Origin: Mesorhabditis belari
Taxonomy: Eukaryota; Nematoda; Chromadorea; Rhabditida; Rhabditidae
Reading direction: 5' to 3'
DNA length: 64,000 nucleotides
Assembly: GCA_958450365.1 (NCBI GenBank)
Contig: CAUEEP010000742.1
Location: forward strand, 3,020,501-3,084,500
Positions 32,301 through 41,954 of this stretch are shown here, piece after piece. Every line of letters begins with the position of its first letter. The first letter of the stretch is position 1. The notes under the pieces are model-generated. The model did not search any database. It had not been told where the DNA came from and saw nothing but the letters and a program-made list of their open reading frames with translations. Both the position numbers and the translations under genes were made by a program.

Positions 32301-35162
32301 GAAATTCACGATGTCCGCAAAGAGAATACTAAAATTTTATCTCGATTTTTGTCAATCTGGAATGCACAATGCAATCCTAGCTTCGAATTTCTTTTCTTAC
32401 CTAACATTGTCGTGAACTTGTACATGCAACTCATGAAAGAGCTTGTGTCCACGGAGACGCGGATCCGGTTGGGTTTTGTACTAAAAACCGAATAATTAAA
32501 ACCGACTCTAGTTATAGTTATCGAAATCTTACTTGTGATGATGAGGCGACAATCATTTTGCTAACTTTGTCCGCTAAATAGGCTGGGATGACTGAGAGGA
32601 GGAGTTGCTCCTGGAATAGAATGAAATCGAATGAAATGCGCCGATTGGATTGCTCGGAGCCTTGCCCAGAGTTACCCTAAGCCAAGCCAAGCCAAACCAA
32701 GCCAAACCTAGGTCCCTAAGATCCCCTGATCTTGAGTCTAAGCCTAAGTCTGACCTGTCTGTCTTTGAGCGTTTCCAACTCTGTTCTTCTGTACACAGCT
32801 TCGGTCAACTTGTTGGCGATGTCGGCTCGATTCGCGGCCTCATTCGCATCGCACATCAAACCGATCAGCGAAACGATTGCTTGATGGATTGAGAAGGAGA
32901 AAATCTTCAAAATTTGTTCTCAAAATTTCTCAATCTCAATCTCGATTTAAAAATAGCTCTTTTCACTTTTCAAAATAGCTCTTTTCACTCACCGAATTCA
33001 GCACTCCTCCATCTCTTCTCAATGGCGTTAAATTGATCATTAGCAACAAAAAAAAGTTGAGAAAATTCCAGAAAACGCATAAAATAAGAAAGAGACGACG
33101 ACGACGCGGGAGGATTAAATGCTGGAAATGGGTCATTGATTTGTACTGCATATCTAGGACGCCTGAGATCTTTTTCTGGACTAAGTACGGCTAGAGTCAG
33201 ACTAGAGGCTAGATTCTGTTCTTGTTTTGGCTGCTGACTGGCCTGGGCCTAGCCTTGCTTGGCCTGGACCTGGCCTTGCTTGGTCTGGGTGGCCTGTTTA
33301 CCTGAGTGGCTCGGATCACTTTCTGGCGCTAGTTTCTGGCGCCATTTTCTGGCACCAGTTTCTGGAATCACTTAAAGCTTTCACATATTCCCAGAACGGC
33401 TATTCAGAACGTTCCCCCGCATTTCTGCACACCTCACTCCCCGAATTTATGCTGTTTAAACCTGATAAATTGTTGAGATGCATAACGAGGTGAAAAGCGA
33501 GGACATTTCCGGGACACGGCCTTGTTTGATCTCCTTGAAATGATTTGTGCAAACTCGTTGAAATGATTTATGCAAGAGTAAACGACAAACCTGTACAAGA
33601 TACGGTAAATAGATCACCCAAATTGCTATCGGGAAAATCATTGTCGAAAGCAATGAGAGAATAAACATTCGTTTACTATCCTGAAATTCTTGGCTCAGTT
33701 ACAGCTTAGTTACAGCTTAGTTACAGCTTAGTTACCGCTTAGTTACAGCTTAGTTACTACTTAGTTACAGCTTAGTTACTGCTTAGTTACAGCTTTGTTA
33801 CAGCTTAGTTACAGCTTAGTTACAGCTTAGTTACAGCTTAGTTACAGCTTGTTACAGCTTAGTTACAGCTTTGTTACAGCTTAGTTACAGCTTACTTACA
33901 GCTTTGTTACAGCTTCATTTTTCTTGGCCTTTTAACTCACCAATTCTCTCAAACGACCAGCCAAAAATGCTAAAATCGAATAAACAAAAAAGATGACGAT
34001 CAGCCCAAGGCACGAATATTTTAAACTCTGAAAATTTCTCTCAAACTCTCAAATTCGAATTTGAACTTGCCTCATCTTTTTGCTTAAAATAGTAAATAGC
34101 GAATAGATGTGCCATTGTGTATCCCAGTACCCACAAATGAAACATATTCAAACGAGCGCTAAATATTTTTGATATTTTATCGATTTAGAATGCAAACTGG
34201 AACGCATTCTTTGCTTTAAAGCATAAAAAAGAAAAAAAAACGACGACAAAGACATTTCCCGGACTCGAACCCCCGATCACTTGCCTAGCGCCAAGCGCCC
34301 CAACCACTTGGCCATGCATTCGAGATTGCTAGAATGCTCGAATTCGAGATTTTATTAATTGATAATGTTATGTGCCTTCCAGATCACAGTCCTATCACAA
34401 TTAGAGCACCATTCAGCTACCCAATCTCTGGTTTAGTTACCCAACACGGTTCAATCATCAAACTAAAGAAAGGCCAAATTCGAAATGCTCAAATCCGAGA
34501 TTTTATTAATCCAAAATTTTATGTGCCTTCCAGATCACAGTCCTAACACAATTAGAGCACCATTCAGCTACCCAATCTCTGGTTTAGTTACCCAACATCA
34601 ATCATCAAACTAAAGAAACGCCAAATTTGAATAATCCAAAATTTTCTCAATCTATTACCTTAAATGCGTTCCAGTTTAAAGATTTTTTTAAAAATTTCGA
34701 AAAATCACCGATCCAGCGTGCGCCAATGCCGGAGAAGAACGCTTCGAATCTCGGCTTTCGTCCCAGCGTCGCCCGGCGTCGAGGACATCTGCAATTTTTG
34801 GCGATTAAATCCAGAAAATAAGTTACTTCTTCGTTTTATTTCGAGTTTATTTTGATGCTCTGACTTGTTTTCGTCGACAAAACACTCATTTTTTTCATTT
34901 TTTCATTTTTTTCATTTTTTTCTTTAATCCCCTCCAATGAACCGAAAAATTGAGGAAATTTTTCAAAATTCAATTTTCAAAATCGATATTTCATTCAACA
35001 TTTTTCTACCTGTTTCTGAGAAATTAATGGATGCTGGACGTCGTTTGACACGATTTTCGAATGATTTTGATTTAAATCAGTGAAAATCGAGTCCTTTTCC
35101 CTCTTTTCATCGACAAAAAACTCGAAATTGCTCATCTCGCCAATTGTCGTCAATCGACCCAT
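20350..35162 (-). CDS. acy: Membrane-bound adenylyl cyclase (class III, C1 + C2 catalytic halves)
   Basis: Makes cAMP from ATP at the plasma membrane, normally under G-protein control. Minus-strand exons in phase: 35010-35162, 34709-34788, 34071-34158, 33941-34027, 33591-33680, 33462-33533, 32993-33145 (or from 33121), 32755-32904, 32533-32610, 32401-32480, 32217-32328, 32038-32165, 31908-31994, 31773-31844, 31633-31698, 31125-31226, 30631-30727, 28346-28428, 27372-27440, 26511-26612, 25476-25680, 24558-24620, 23988-24077, 23263-23331, 23153-23215, 23030-23110, 22850-22951, 21833-21935, 20879-21003, 20753-20836, 20350-20463; about 1010 residues. C1 has metal-site [10 protein letters not shown] and [14 protein letters not shown]2 has [14 protein letters not shown] (adenine-binding Lys) and [17 protein letters not shown] (Asp, Asn and Arg present), so both halves look active. 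About four hydrophobic segments per half are visible against the usual six. Exon 34071-34158 uses a GC donor. Introns carry arrays, MITEs and a foldback element. Confidence 0.9.
21161..21214 (-). pseudogene. Partial duplicate of cyclase exon 20879-21003
   Basis: 54 bases repeat the first part of the C2 exon (the [15 protein letters not shown] region) with its acceptor side, then break off. It lies in the intron between exons 21833-21935 and 20879-21003. Confidence 0.85.
21474..21549 (-). pseudogene. Partial duplicate of cyclase exon 21833-21935
   Basis: About 76 bases repeat the 3' two-thirds of the exon, including the NFELRIG end and its GTGAGC donor. The 5' part and acceptor are missing. 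The remainder fuses in frame to the adjacent TTACTGTAGC array. Confidence 0.85.
21585..21790. repeat. 30-bp repeat AGCTTACTGTAGCTAATTTG
   Basis: About six units with GAGTCCA(T/G)T(C/G)A between them. Shorter relatives (GGTTACTGTA) are at 21085-21120 and 21360-21440. All lie inside one cyclase intron. Confidence 0.88.
22145..22490. repeat. 12-bp minisatellite (GTCCAAAGCCCT)n
   Basis: About 29 units, differing mainly AAAG versus AAGG. It is open in all frames on both strands because the unit is a multiple of three. It lies in the cyclase intron between 22850 and 21935. Confidence 0.95.
24105..24545. repeat. Tandem array, unit about 58-59 bp, 7-8 copies
   Basis: Each unit has TTTAGTGCACTAGAAGATAG, ATGTTTCTGTTTTCCCACAA and AGAACAAAATAGCTGCC, in two subtypes (CCCACAAAG versus CAACACAAAG). 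It directly abuts cyclase exon 24558-24620 and stays open in frame on both strands. Confidence 0.93.
25115..25345. repeat. Degenerate array around CCATTCACTCACCGGGCTTT
   Basis: About six units of 30-37 bp with CTGGCTTCAAAA. Intronic in the cyclase gene. Confidence 0.85.
25709..26464. mobile_element. Foldback-type element: inverted terminal arrays
   Basis: The outer ends match as inverted repeats (TACCGAATTTCTTCGAATAG / reverse complement of CTATTCAACGAAATACGGTA) followed by GAAGACCGGGTAAAGAG. Inside the left end are six near-identical 47-bp units (GAGTATGATCGCGTACTCCT, GCGTGGCAGCCCTTTTTATC; 25739-26012). Inside the right end are about seven inverted copies (26130-26433), two of them shortened. 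The middle spacer is about 115 bp (26013-26129). No protein is coded. Long inverted repeats built from subrepeats are the hallmark of foldback elements. It lies in the cyclase intron 25681-26510. Confidence 0.88.
26671..26962. mobile_element. MITE with TACCGTAAATACTGTAATAG ends (copy 2)
   Basis: Full-length copy with perfect outer 12 bp (TACCGTAAATAC / GTATTTACGGTA) in a cyclase intron. It is followed 78 bp later by copy 3. Confidence 0.88.
27040..27328. mobile_element. MITE with TACCGTAAATACTGTAATAG ends (copy 3)
   Basis: Same orientation and interior as copy 2, with a small internal deletion replacing the inner TTGATATCAAAAGAATTAG part. One end has a base change (TACCATAAATAC). Confidence 0.87.
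27600..28018. repeat. Interstitial telomere-type TTAGGC arrays, inverted
   Basis: From 27680 to 27860 the plus strand carries runs of TTAGGC, the nematode telomere repeat, with decayed units around them (from 27600). About 90 bp later (27950-28018) the reverse complement appears as CCTAAGCCTGAG units. Together they form a head-to-head pair inside the cyclase intron 27441-28345. Confidence 0.9.
28654..29223. mobile_element. Mariner-like MITE, 570 bp
   Basis: Terminal inverted repeats TTGGGTTGTCCAGTTATGAA / TTCATAACTGGACAACCCAA are flanked by TA on both sides. The inverted similarity extends inward well over 100 bp (CAAGATCTCCTCTACATTTTG near 28750 and its complement near 29103). There is no transposase reading frame. 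It lies in the cyclase intron 28429-30630. Confidence 0.88.
29240..29875. repeat. 11-bp minisatellite (ACCGTATTGGA)n, about 630 bp
   Basis: Units vary (ACTGTATCCGA, ACCTTAAAAGGA, ACCATATTGGA). Higher-order blocks with ACCTTAAAAGGA recur about every 30-100 bp. The sequence TTAAATTGCATAGAT lies on both sides (29226 and 29877). Confidence 0.93.
30252..30362. mobile_element. Small palindromic element (about 110 bp)
   Basis: Ends ATATGTCGTAGCCGA / TCGACTACGACATAT are inverted, and an inner hairpin is formed by GCCGAAGAAGTC / GACTTCTTCGGC. It is in the cyclase intron. Confidence 0.7.
30478..30551 (-). tRNA. tRNA-like locus, probably a pseudogene
   Basis: The minus strand has a good A box (TAGCGCAGTCGAGAGCGC), a good B box (GGTTCGACCCC) and acceptor halves TGCCACC / GGTGCCA with one mismatch. 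The anticodon arm does not form a clean 5-bp stem and the T-loop is one base short. I cannot assign an isotype. Confidence 0.45.
30860..30985. repeat. Short array (CTAAACTTGATGAC)n
   Basis: About nine units of 14 bp with GGT/ACC/AGT variants in a cyclase intron. Confidence 0.85.
33695..33915. repeat. 11-bp minisatellite (TTAGTTACAGC)n
   Basis: About 20 units, just upstream of cyclase exon 33591-33680 (minus strand). Many units contain TTACAG, so each could act as a decoy splice acceptor only on the plus strand. Confidence 0.93.
34255..34322 (-). pseudogene. tRNA-like sequence
   Basis: A box TGGCCAAGTGG and B box GGTTCGAGTCC are intact on the minus strand, but the acceptor arms do not pair. 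A GTGCCTTCCAG motif lies about 50 bp upstream (34372 on the plus strand). Intronic in the cyclase gene. Confidence 0.55.
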
Positions 35163-35183
35163 CTTTTGACGGTTTTTGAAAAA

Positions 35184-38100
35184 CTATTTACCCATCATGG
35201 AACGCACATAAATGATTGCAGCTAAGGAAACGCTAGATACAAGAAATTTGAAAAAAAAATTTGAGAAATCGAGATCAACGACATTTGAAGTGATTTGGAT
35301 GACGAAAAAGAGTTTTTAACAAAATGAATCCAATATCTGGAGGGCACAGATGGATTTGAATTTAAAAGATATTAAAAAATATCAAAAAAAAAATTCTCAG
35401 CGAACAAATTTCTTTGTTTGCTTTTGCGGTTTTCATTTCTCTTTTTTTTCTTTGCTCGCTTCTCATCCCGAAAATCATCCGAACCGCAAATTTTTACGCC
35501 CAATCAATCGCCCAATCAAGAGAGAAATTGTCTCAAATTCTTGTCTCAAAAGAAAAAACTTTTGACGCTCACCGGACTCGAACTTGGGTGATGTGGCTTT
35601 GGAACCAAACCACTTAACCACTCGACCATAAAGTTTTTTGGATATTTTGAATTTTTAAATAGCTAGACATCTAAGTTGACTTCCAGAATTTATTATAAAC
35701 TCATTGATATCTTTTGAATTTAAAAGATATCAAAGGTATCAAAAAAAAATTCGATGGGTCAAAACAAAATTTCTTTGTTTGCTTTTGCGATTTTCATTTC
35801 TTTTTTTTTCTTTGCTCACTTCTCATCCCGAAAATTATGAACCGCAAATTTAAGGACCAAAGCAATCGCCCAATCAATAGAGAAATTGTCAAAAATTCTT
35901 GTCTCAACCTTTTGACGCTCATCGGACTCGAACTTGGGTGATGCGCCTGGAGCCAAACGCCTGGAACCAAGCCACTTAACCACTCGACCATAAAGTTTTT
36001 TGGATATTTTGAATTTTTAAAAAGCTAGACATCTAAGTTGACTTCCAGAATTTATTATAAACTCATTGATTTCTTTTTATCTTTAGAAAATCAAAAGCTT
36101 TTGAAGCAATCTTGTGAACGAGAAAAGATTGGGTGAAAATTTCAGCTTAAACGGGAGAATTTCTCTGAAATTTTATCGCGAAAGTTACTAATGGCTGGCA
36201 AAAGGAACAAAGCGATGCCGAAAATCGAGGAAAAGACAAAAAAATGGAGACTCGTGTCAAGTGGCGCTTTGAGTTCAATGAATTCCTCGGGGAATTCCCG
36301 GGTAATGAACGACCTTCGATTTCTCTAAACGCCTAGCTGGAGCGCACTTTATATGCTAAAGCTTTCAGAAAAGTTCAAGGTTTAAAAATGGTAGAGAGAA
36401 TTTTTCGAGGCCTTCACGAACTCTTGAACGGTATTCAAAAACGTTCGTGCATTTCTGGCATTTTTTTAGTTTTTTCAGGAATGCTGGGCGTGCATTAAAG
36501 AAGTTTTTTTGGGAAAATTAGAGCCCTGGGATGGTGATGGGTCTTTTTATATTTCCTTTGAGGAGAAGAAAAGAAAATTCTGTGCATTCCAGCATTGCTA
36601 AAAAATTCTGAAAACTGGCCGGTTTTTTTTAAAATAACTATATTGCAGGCGGTCGGAAATAAATCTTTGCTTAAGCATTCCGATAAAATGAGTAAGCAGA
36701 AAGCAGTGAGCAATGGAGAAGAGAACCATCAAGTTGACAAAAACTTGTAAACAAACGCTTTCTGGTGCACAAGAATGAAAGAAAGAGGTGGAAAAGTGTA
36801 AATTGCTTAGTCGCAAGTTTTAGCAGTAGATCTAGTCAATCAGGCAGTAAGTCAGGCAGTCAGTCAGTCAGTTAGGCACGCTAGGCAGTCAGTCAGTCAG
36901 GCAGTCAGTTAGGCACGCTGGGCAGTCAGGTAGTCAGGCAGTCAGTTAGGCACGCTAGGCAGTCAGTCAGTCAGGCAGTCAGTCAGTCAGTCAGTCAGTC
37001 AGTCAGTCAGTCAGTCAGGCACGCTAGGCAAAAGCTAAACGAATTGTGATCTGGCTTAGGCTTACAGTTGACAAAAATTTGTAAACACACCGTTTCTGGT
37101 GAACGGGGTGTTGATCGATACGGCCAATTGATTTCAGCTAATCTAGAGGACGTTAGGCAAAGGCTAAACGAATTCTGATCTGGCTTTGCATGGTTTACAG
37201 ATCGTTGCATCGCTTACAGATCGTTGCATGGCTTGCAGATCGTTGCCTGGCTTACAGAATCAAAGTAAATAGAAAAAGTTATCAAAACTAGCAAACGAAA
37301 TATAGAAAATTCAAATTTTAGATTTAGAAAATGGCTATTGAATCGGTGAATACTTCAAAAATGATCACTATTTCTTTCTTTTTTTATGCTTGAAGAACTC
37401 CTCCTCCTCCTCTTCTCTTCCTCTTCTCCTCCTCTTCTCTTCCTCTTCTTCTCCTCTTCTCTTCCTCTTCTTCTCCTCTTCTCTTCCTCTTCTTCTCCTC
37501 TTCTCTTCCTCTTCTTCTCCTCTTCTCTTCCTCTTCTCCTCCTCTTCTCCTCCTCTTCTCTTCCTCTTCTTCTCCTCTTCTCTTCCTCTTCTCCTCCTCT
37601 TCTCCTCCTCTTCTCTTCCTCTTCTTCTCCTCTTCTCTTCCTCTTCTCCTCCTCTTCTCCTCCTCTTCTCTTCCTCTTCTTCTCCTCTTCTCTTCCTCCA
37701 AAAAAGAGCACCCATTTCAGCTAATTCTTTGCAAATTAAGTAACCGTGGGAATGAAACACTCACAGGAAGAAAAAGCGAAAAATTCGGCAGAGATCGACC
37801 CAACGCCCTCGGCCTAGTAAAGGGCAAACTCGGAAAGGACTGTTTTTAACAAAAATTTTAACACTAAAATAAAGCATGACATCCAGAACGTTGAAAAATT
37901 GATATAAAAAAGTTAAAAGATTATTAAAAACTTTTTCTTTTCTTTTGAACAGAGTTTTAGAAAATTTTGAAATTGTAATTGAAGAAACTAATTTTTATTA
38001 GTGAACGCACACAACTCATTTTTGCAAAAAAAATAAACAAAATTCGCATTTTACATTTTGGTCGAAATGGCTAGCGTGCTAGTCTACAAGGAACCCCAAC

Positions 38101-41100
38101 CTTGTAACCAAAAACACCACCAATCGGCTGTTTTTTAAAAAGATTTTAATACTAAAATAAAGTGTGACATCCAGAACGTTGAAAACATTGATATAAAGGT
38201 GTTAAAAGACTGTTGAGGAAATTTTTCTTTTCTTTTGAACAGAGTTTTAGAAGAATTTCGGCTGAAACTGTGAAATATTCGAAAAAATTCCCGATTTTTC
38301 ATTAAAGCTGGATGGCACACAACTCATTTTTGCAAAAAAATAATCAAAATCTACATTTTACATCTTGGCCAAGTGGCTAGCCCGCTAGTCTACAAGGAAC
38401 CAGGGACTCGAATTCAGGAATCGAACCAGCACTACAAATCGGCTGTTTTTTAAAAAGATTTTAATACTAAAATAAAGTGTGACATCCAGAACGTTGAAAA
38501 CATTGATATAAAGGCGTTAAAAGACTGTCCAAAACTTTTCTTTTCTTTTGAACAGAGTTTTAGAAGAATTTCGACAGAAACTGTGAAATGTCCGAAGAAA
38601 TTCCTAATTTTTCGTTTAATCTGGAATGCACATAACTCATTTTTGCAAAAGGATAATCAAAATTCGCATTTTGAAATTTTGGTCGAATGGTTAGCTTAGT
38701 CTACAAGAAACCGGGAACTCGGGTTCAATCCCGAGCATAATCAAAGGCTTTTGCTAAACTAGAAATTGCATGACATCCATAAAAATGATTCAAATAACTT
38801 TATTTGGAGGAAATTGTTCGTCAATTTTCGAATGCATTGCAGAGAAGGAAGAATTCGAAGAACTTCTTGGTTGATGGCCATCAAAAGAAAAAAAAAGAAA
38901 GAAGGGGTTGCTTTTTGACAGAGAAAAGGGAAAGGGTCCTTGGAGAGAAATTGGATTGGTTCTTGTTCTTTCTTTTTTTTTTGTTCGTGAAAAAATGAGG
39001 ATAAGCTCTTAAAAAAGGCCGTTTTTAAGTCGGCAATTTTTCTGAAAGAAAATGCAAAATTTGAGTTGTTTTTTTGTTGGCGGGTGATTAGCTGAATGAG
39101 CTTTTTGTTGGTGATTTGTTAAAGAATCTTAATCCTTGTTTCCTCTTCATTCTATTCTTGATCCTTATTTCGAAAATTGTCTTCATTTTCTTAATTATCT
39201 GAATCTTGACTGAAATTGAAATTGTTCATAAATGCTTTTTTTTATTATGCAAAACTTCTATCTAAAGTTTTTTCATCTTCTTGTTCGAAGGTGTGGTTTG
39301 GATTAAGCTGGCTGGGGAGCTGATTGGGAAGCTGATTGGGAAGCTGGTTGGGAAGCTGGTTGGGAAGCTGATTGGGAAGCTGGTTGGGAGCTGGTTGGGG
39401 AGCTGATTGGGAAGCTGGTTGGGAAGCTGGTTGGGAAGCTGGTTGGGAAGCTGGTTGGGAAGCTGGTTGGGGAGCTGATTGGGAAGCTGATTGGGAAGCT
39501 GGTTGGGAAGCTGGTTGGGAAGCTGGTTGGGAAGCTGATTGGGAAGCTGGTTGGGAAGCTGGTTGGGAAGCTGGTTGGGAAGCTGATTGGGGCTGGTTGG
39601 GCGGGCGAGGGAGCTGTGGGGGCGGCGTGGCGGTTGGGAGCTGGTGGACACGTGGGGGCTGGGGAAGCTGGTTGGGAGCTGGTGGAAGCGGAGCGGGGGC
39701 GTTGGGGCGATGGAAGCGATGGGAAGCTGAGGGAAGCGGTTGGGAAGCTGGTTGGGAGCTGGTTGGGAGCTGATTGGGAGCTGGTTGGGAGCGATTGGGA
39801 AGCTGATTGGGAAGCTGGTGGGAAGCTGGTTGGGAAGCGTTGGGAAGCTGGTTGGGAGCTGTTGGGGGCTGATTGGGAAGCTGGTTGGGAAGCTGGTTGG
39901 GGCTGTTGGGGTGTTGGGAGCTGTTGGGGCTGTTGGAAGCTGATTGGGAGCTGATTGGGAAGCTGGTTGGGAAGCTGGTTGGGGAGCTGGTTGGGGAGCT
40001 GGTTGGGGAGCTGATTTAAGCTTTGTCTCATCAAACTTTCGTGTTGAGCTCAAAATCTCAATTCTCCTTCAAGAAAACTCTGTTTTTATTTGAAATTTAG
40101 AAGTTCTGGATGTCACAGAAATATCTTATAAACATTTCGATCTCGATAAGATCGATAAGAGATTTTCAAAATTTCAATCGTTAAGTCTACCAAAAACCGT
40201 ATGGAAAATATTGTACCAAAAAGGAGTCGAGTATACCAGAAAGGGTACGTTTACGACTTGCAAAGCACAAAGTAATTAATGATTTCACTCACTTCTGTCC
40301 TCCCGCCGAACGTCACCGTCCTCCTAATCGGTCGTTGAGGTGGTCGAGGCTGGCCAGCTACCATTTTTCCCCGTCAAAATACTATCAGAATTTCAGAGGT
40401 TCAAGTGTGAACTCCATATTGTCTTGTCTTAAAGACGAAAATCGAAAATCGCTTCAGAAATTGGCCTCTATTGGTCACCCAGAGATAATTAGGTCGATTT
40501 TGATGTAAAAGAGATGTCAATGACCGGGCCGACAATCATCTTTTTCTCTTTTCAGCAAAATTGCCAACAATCTTGAAGAAAGTGAGGGTAAATGAGCCCA
40601 CTTTGTTTCTTTATTTTGCTTGAGTGAAAGAGACAAGGCAAAGACAAGACAAGGCTAAGGCAAGACAAGGCTAAGACCAAGACAAGGCTAAGGCAAGACA
40701 AGGCTAAGACAAGGCAAAGACAAAGACAAGACAAGGCTAAGACAAAGACAAGGCTAAGGCAAAGACAAGGCTAAGTCAAAGACAAAGGCAAATCCAAAGA
40801 CAAGACAAATCCAAATCCAAATCCAAAGCCATACCCATCTAACCGCTCCACTTGCAAAAATCTATCCATCTAAAAGCCCCAAAAGCAAATGTGAGCTCCA
40901 GATTGCACAAATAAATTTCAAATTTTGCGTAAACTTGAACAAATTCGGTCTTTTTTTTTCGTGAAACTCAATCAAAAAGCATCTCAGAGCAACTGGATTG
41001 AAACAAACGTTTTAAAACCCGATTCTAGCCGTCTTTACAAAGCTTTACAAATCATTACTTACAATCTTTTACTACAATACTTACAGCTTTACGAAAACTT

Positions 41101-41678
41101 TACAAACTAAGCTTAATTCCTCGATTTTTAAACCCCAAAAAGCTAAATTTACGATATAAACAAGTGGAAAGGAAAGAAAGAAAGAAAGAAAGAAGAAGGG
41201 AAAGAAAGAAAGAAAGAAAGAAAGAAGGAAAGAAGGAAAGAAAGGAAGAACAAAGGGACTTTAAACCCCACCAATCTGTAGGAGTAGCGCTTTCGCTCAT
41301 CAGCCACCACACTCTAAGATCATCGGTGAGCTCCAGATTGCACAAATTTGACCCATCTAAGCACCCCAAAATCAAATGTGAACTCCAGATTGCACAAAAC
41401 GATTTCAAAATTTGAGCAAATCCGGTTTTTTTAAGCCTTATTAAGCTTGAAATAGAAAAAAAAGTTTTAAAAACGATTCTAACCCTCCCTACAGACCATT
41501 TCAAAGCCGAATTTCTTAATTATAATCAATAAGAAACGAAATTTACAATATAAATAAAGATTCTGAAATAAAGAACAAAAAAACAAAGAACAAAAAAAAA
41601 AACAAAGAAACTTTTCCTCACCAATCTGTAGGAGTAGCGCTTTCGCTCATCAGCCACCACACTGCTTCGTCGTTTCAT
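35184..41678 (-). CDS. Tentative small single-pass membrane protein (95 aa)
   Basis: No family recognised. Four minus-strand exons fit in phase: 41622-41678, 40293-40349, 36189-36324, 35184-35221 (TAG at 35184-35186). The first exon starts MKRRSSVVADERKRYSYRL shortly after a TTTTCAG acceptor, as for an SL-trans-spliced start. The middle is basic (PIRRTVTFGG), then comes an acidic FPEEFIEL segment, and exon 3 ends in one hydrophobic segment (FFVFSSIFGIALFLLPAI) continuing into AIIYVRSMMGK. RRSS and RRTVT look like basophilic kinase sites. The stop lies 21 bp before the cyclase ATG. A rival reading uses the GTGCGT donor in the last exon and joins in phase to the cyclase, making this its N-terminal extension. 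Introns are long and repeat-filled, so the exon chain is inference. Confidence 0.4.
35572..35634 (-). pseudogene. tRNA-like sequence
   Basis: A box TGGTCGAGTGGTTAAG and B box AGTTCGAGTCC are present. Acceptor arms do not match. It is part of a duplicated block of about 360 bp (35340-35700 versus 35700-36060). Confidence 0.55.
35915..35995 (-). pseudogene. tRNA-like sequence, second copy of the block
   Basis: Close copy of the 35572-35634 locus with an extra CGCCTGGAGCCAAA segment in the anticodon/variable region. The GTTGACTTCCAG motif lies about 40 bp upstream in both copies (35675, 36032). Confidence 0.55.
36840..37025. repeat. (CAGT)n / CAGGCAGTCAGT array
   Basis: Mostly (CAGT)n with GTTAGGCACGCTAGG interruptions. 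Confidence 0.9.
37395..37696. repeat. Pure pyrimidine tract (CTCCTCTTCTCTTC)n
   Basis: About 300 bp of strand-pure C/T with 15-18 bp subunits. All four overlapping reading frames through it are low-complexity artefacts. Confidence 0.95.
38058..38742 (+). pseudogene. Three tandem tRNA-like sequences (38058-38125, 38367-38435, 38681-38742)
   Basis: Each has an A-box-like TGGYCRARTGGCTAGC and a following TAGTCTACAAGGAACC segment. Only the third keeps a good B box (GGGTTCAATCCCG). They are embedded in a tandem block of about 310 bp. CTGGATGGCACACAACTC / CTGGAATGCACATAACTC lies about 55-60 bp upstream of the second and third. Confidence 0.55.
39305..40018. repeat. 12-bp minisatellite (GGGAAGCTGGTT)n, about 700 bp
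   Basis: Degenerate in the centre (39590-39720). It generates 240-260 residue minus-strand frames of QLPNQLPN type and plus-strand GWEAGWEA frames. It has no phase link to neighbouring exons and is therefore not called as a gene. Confidence 0.92.
40625..40835. repeat. AAGACAAGGCTAAGGC array
   Basis: Mixed 10- to 16-bp units. Confidence 0.88.
41168..41255. repeat. (GAAA)n microsatellite
   Basis: Purine-only run with a few AAGG variants. Confidence 0.9.
41271..41313 (-). pseudogene. Partial duplicate of exon 41622-41678
   Basis: 43 bases are identical to the donor side of exon 41622-41678 (coding VVADERKRYSYRL). The 5' part with the start codon is replaced by unrelated sequence and the donor is changed. 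Confidence 0.85.
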
Positions 41679-41954
41679 CTTTTTCACTTCTTCTTCTTCT
41701 CTGAAAATTTAAATCTTTAAACATTGAGAATAAGAATTTTTGAAAAAAAAAAGTCAATCTTTGCATTTCAACATTTGCAAAATTCAAGATGATAAAAAAT
41801 TTCTGTGATCAAATTTTCTTGGGAAAAATAAATCCCATATAAATAATTCCCCACTCTCCTAATTTCCTCCCCGGATTTCCATCAATTCTAGCTTTGGGAA
41901 TTGAGTTTTCACGAATTTCTCCTAAAAAATGAGAAAAGCAAAAGTGATCCGGCC

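Noticed and set aside
34431..34460. GGTTTAGTTACCCAA resembles the nematode SL1 leader (also at about 34580)
   Set aside because: No splice donor, no Sm-site sequence and no stem-loops follow it. It belongs to a tandemly duplicated block, so a spliced-leader RNA gene is not supported.
37355..37760. Arg/Glu-rich and Leu/Ser-rich frames over the pyrimidine tract
   Set aside because: They exist on both strands and in several frames, purely from the low-complexity repeat.
37768..37817. Exon-like segment AEGVGSISAEFFAFSS with acceptor and GTGAGT donor
   Set aside because: Joining it to the next exon (36189-36324) creates a stop codon, and skipping it gives consistent phases.
39262..40053. 263-residue minus-strand frame rich in QLPNQLPN
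   Set aside because: Two other frames are equally open because the unit is 12 bp. There is no phase match to adjacent exons and no start context.
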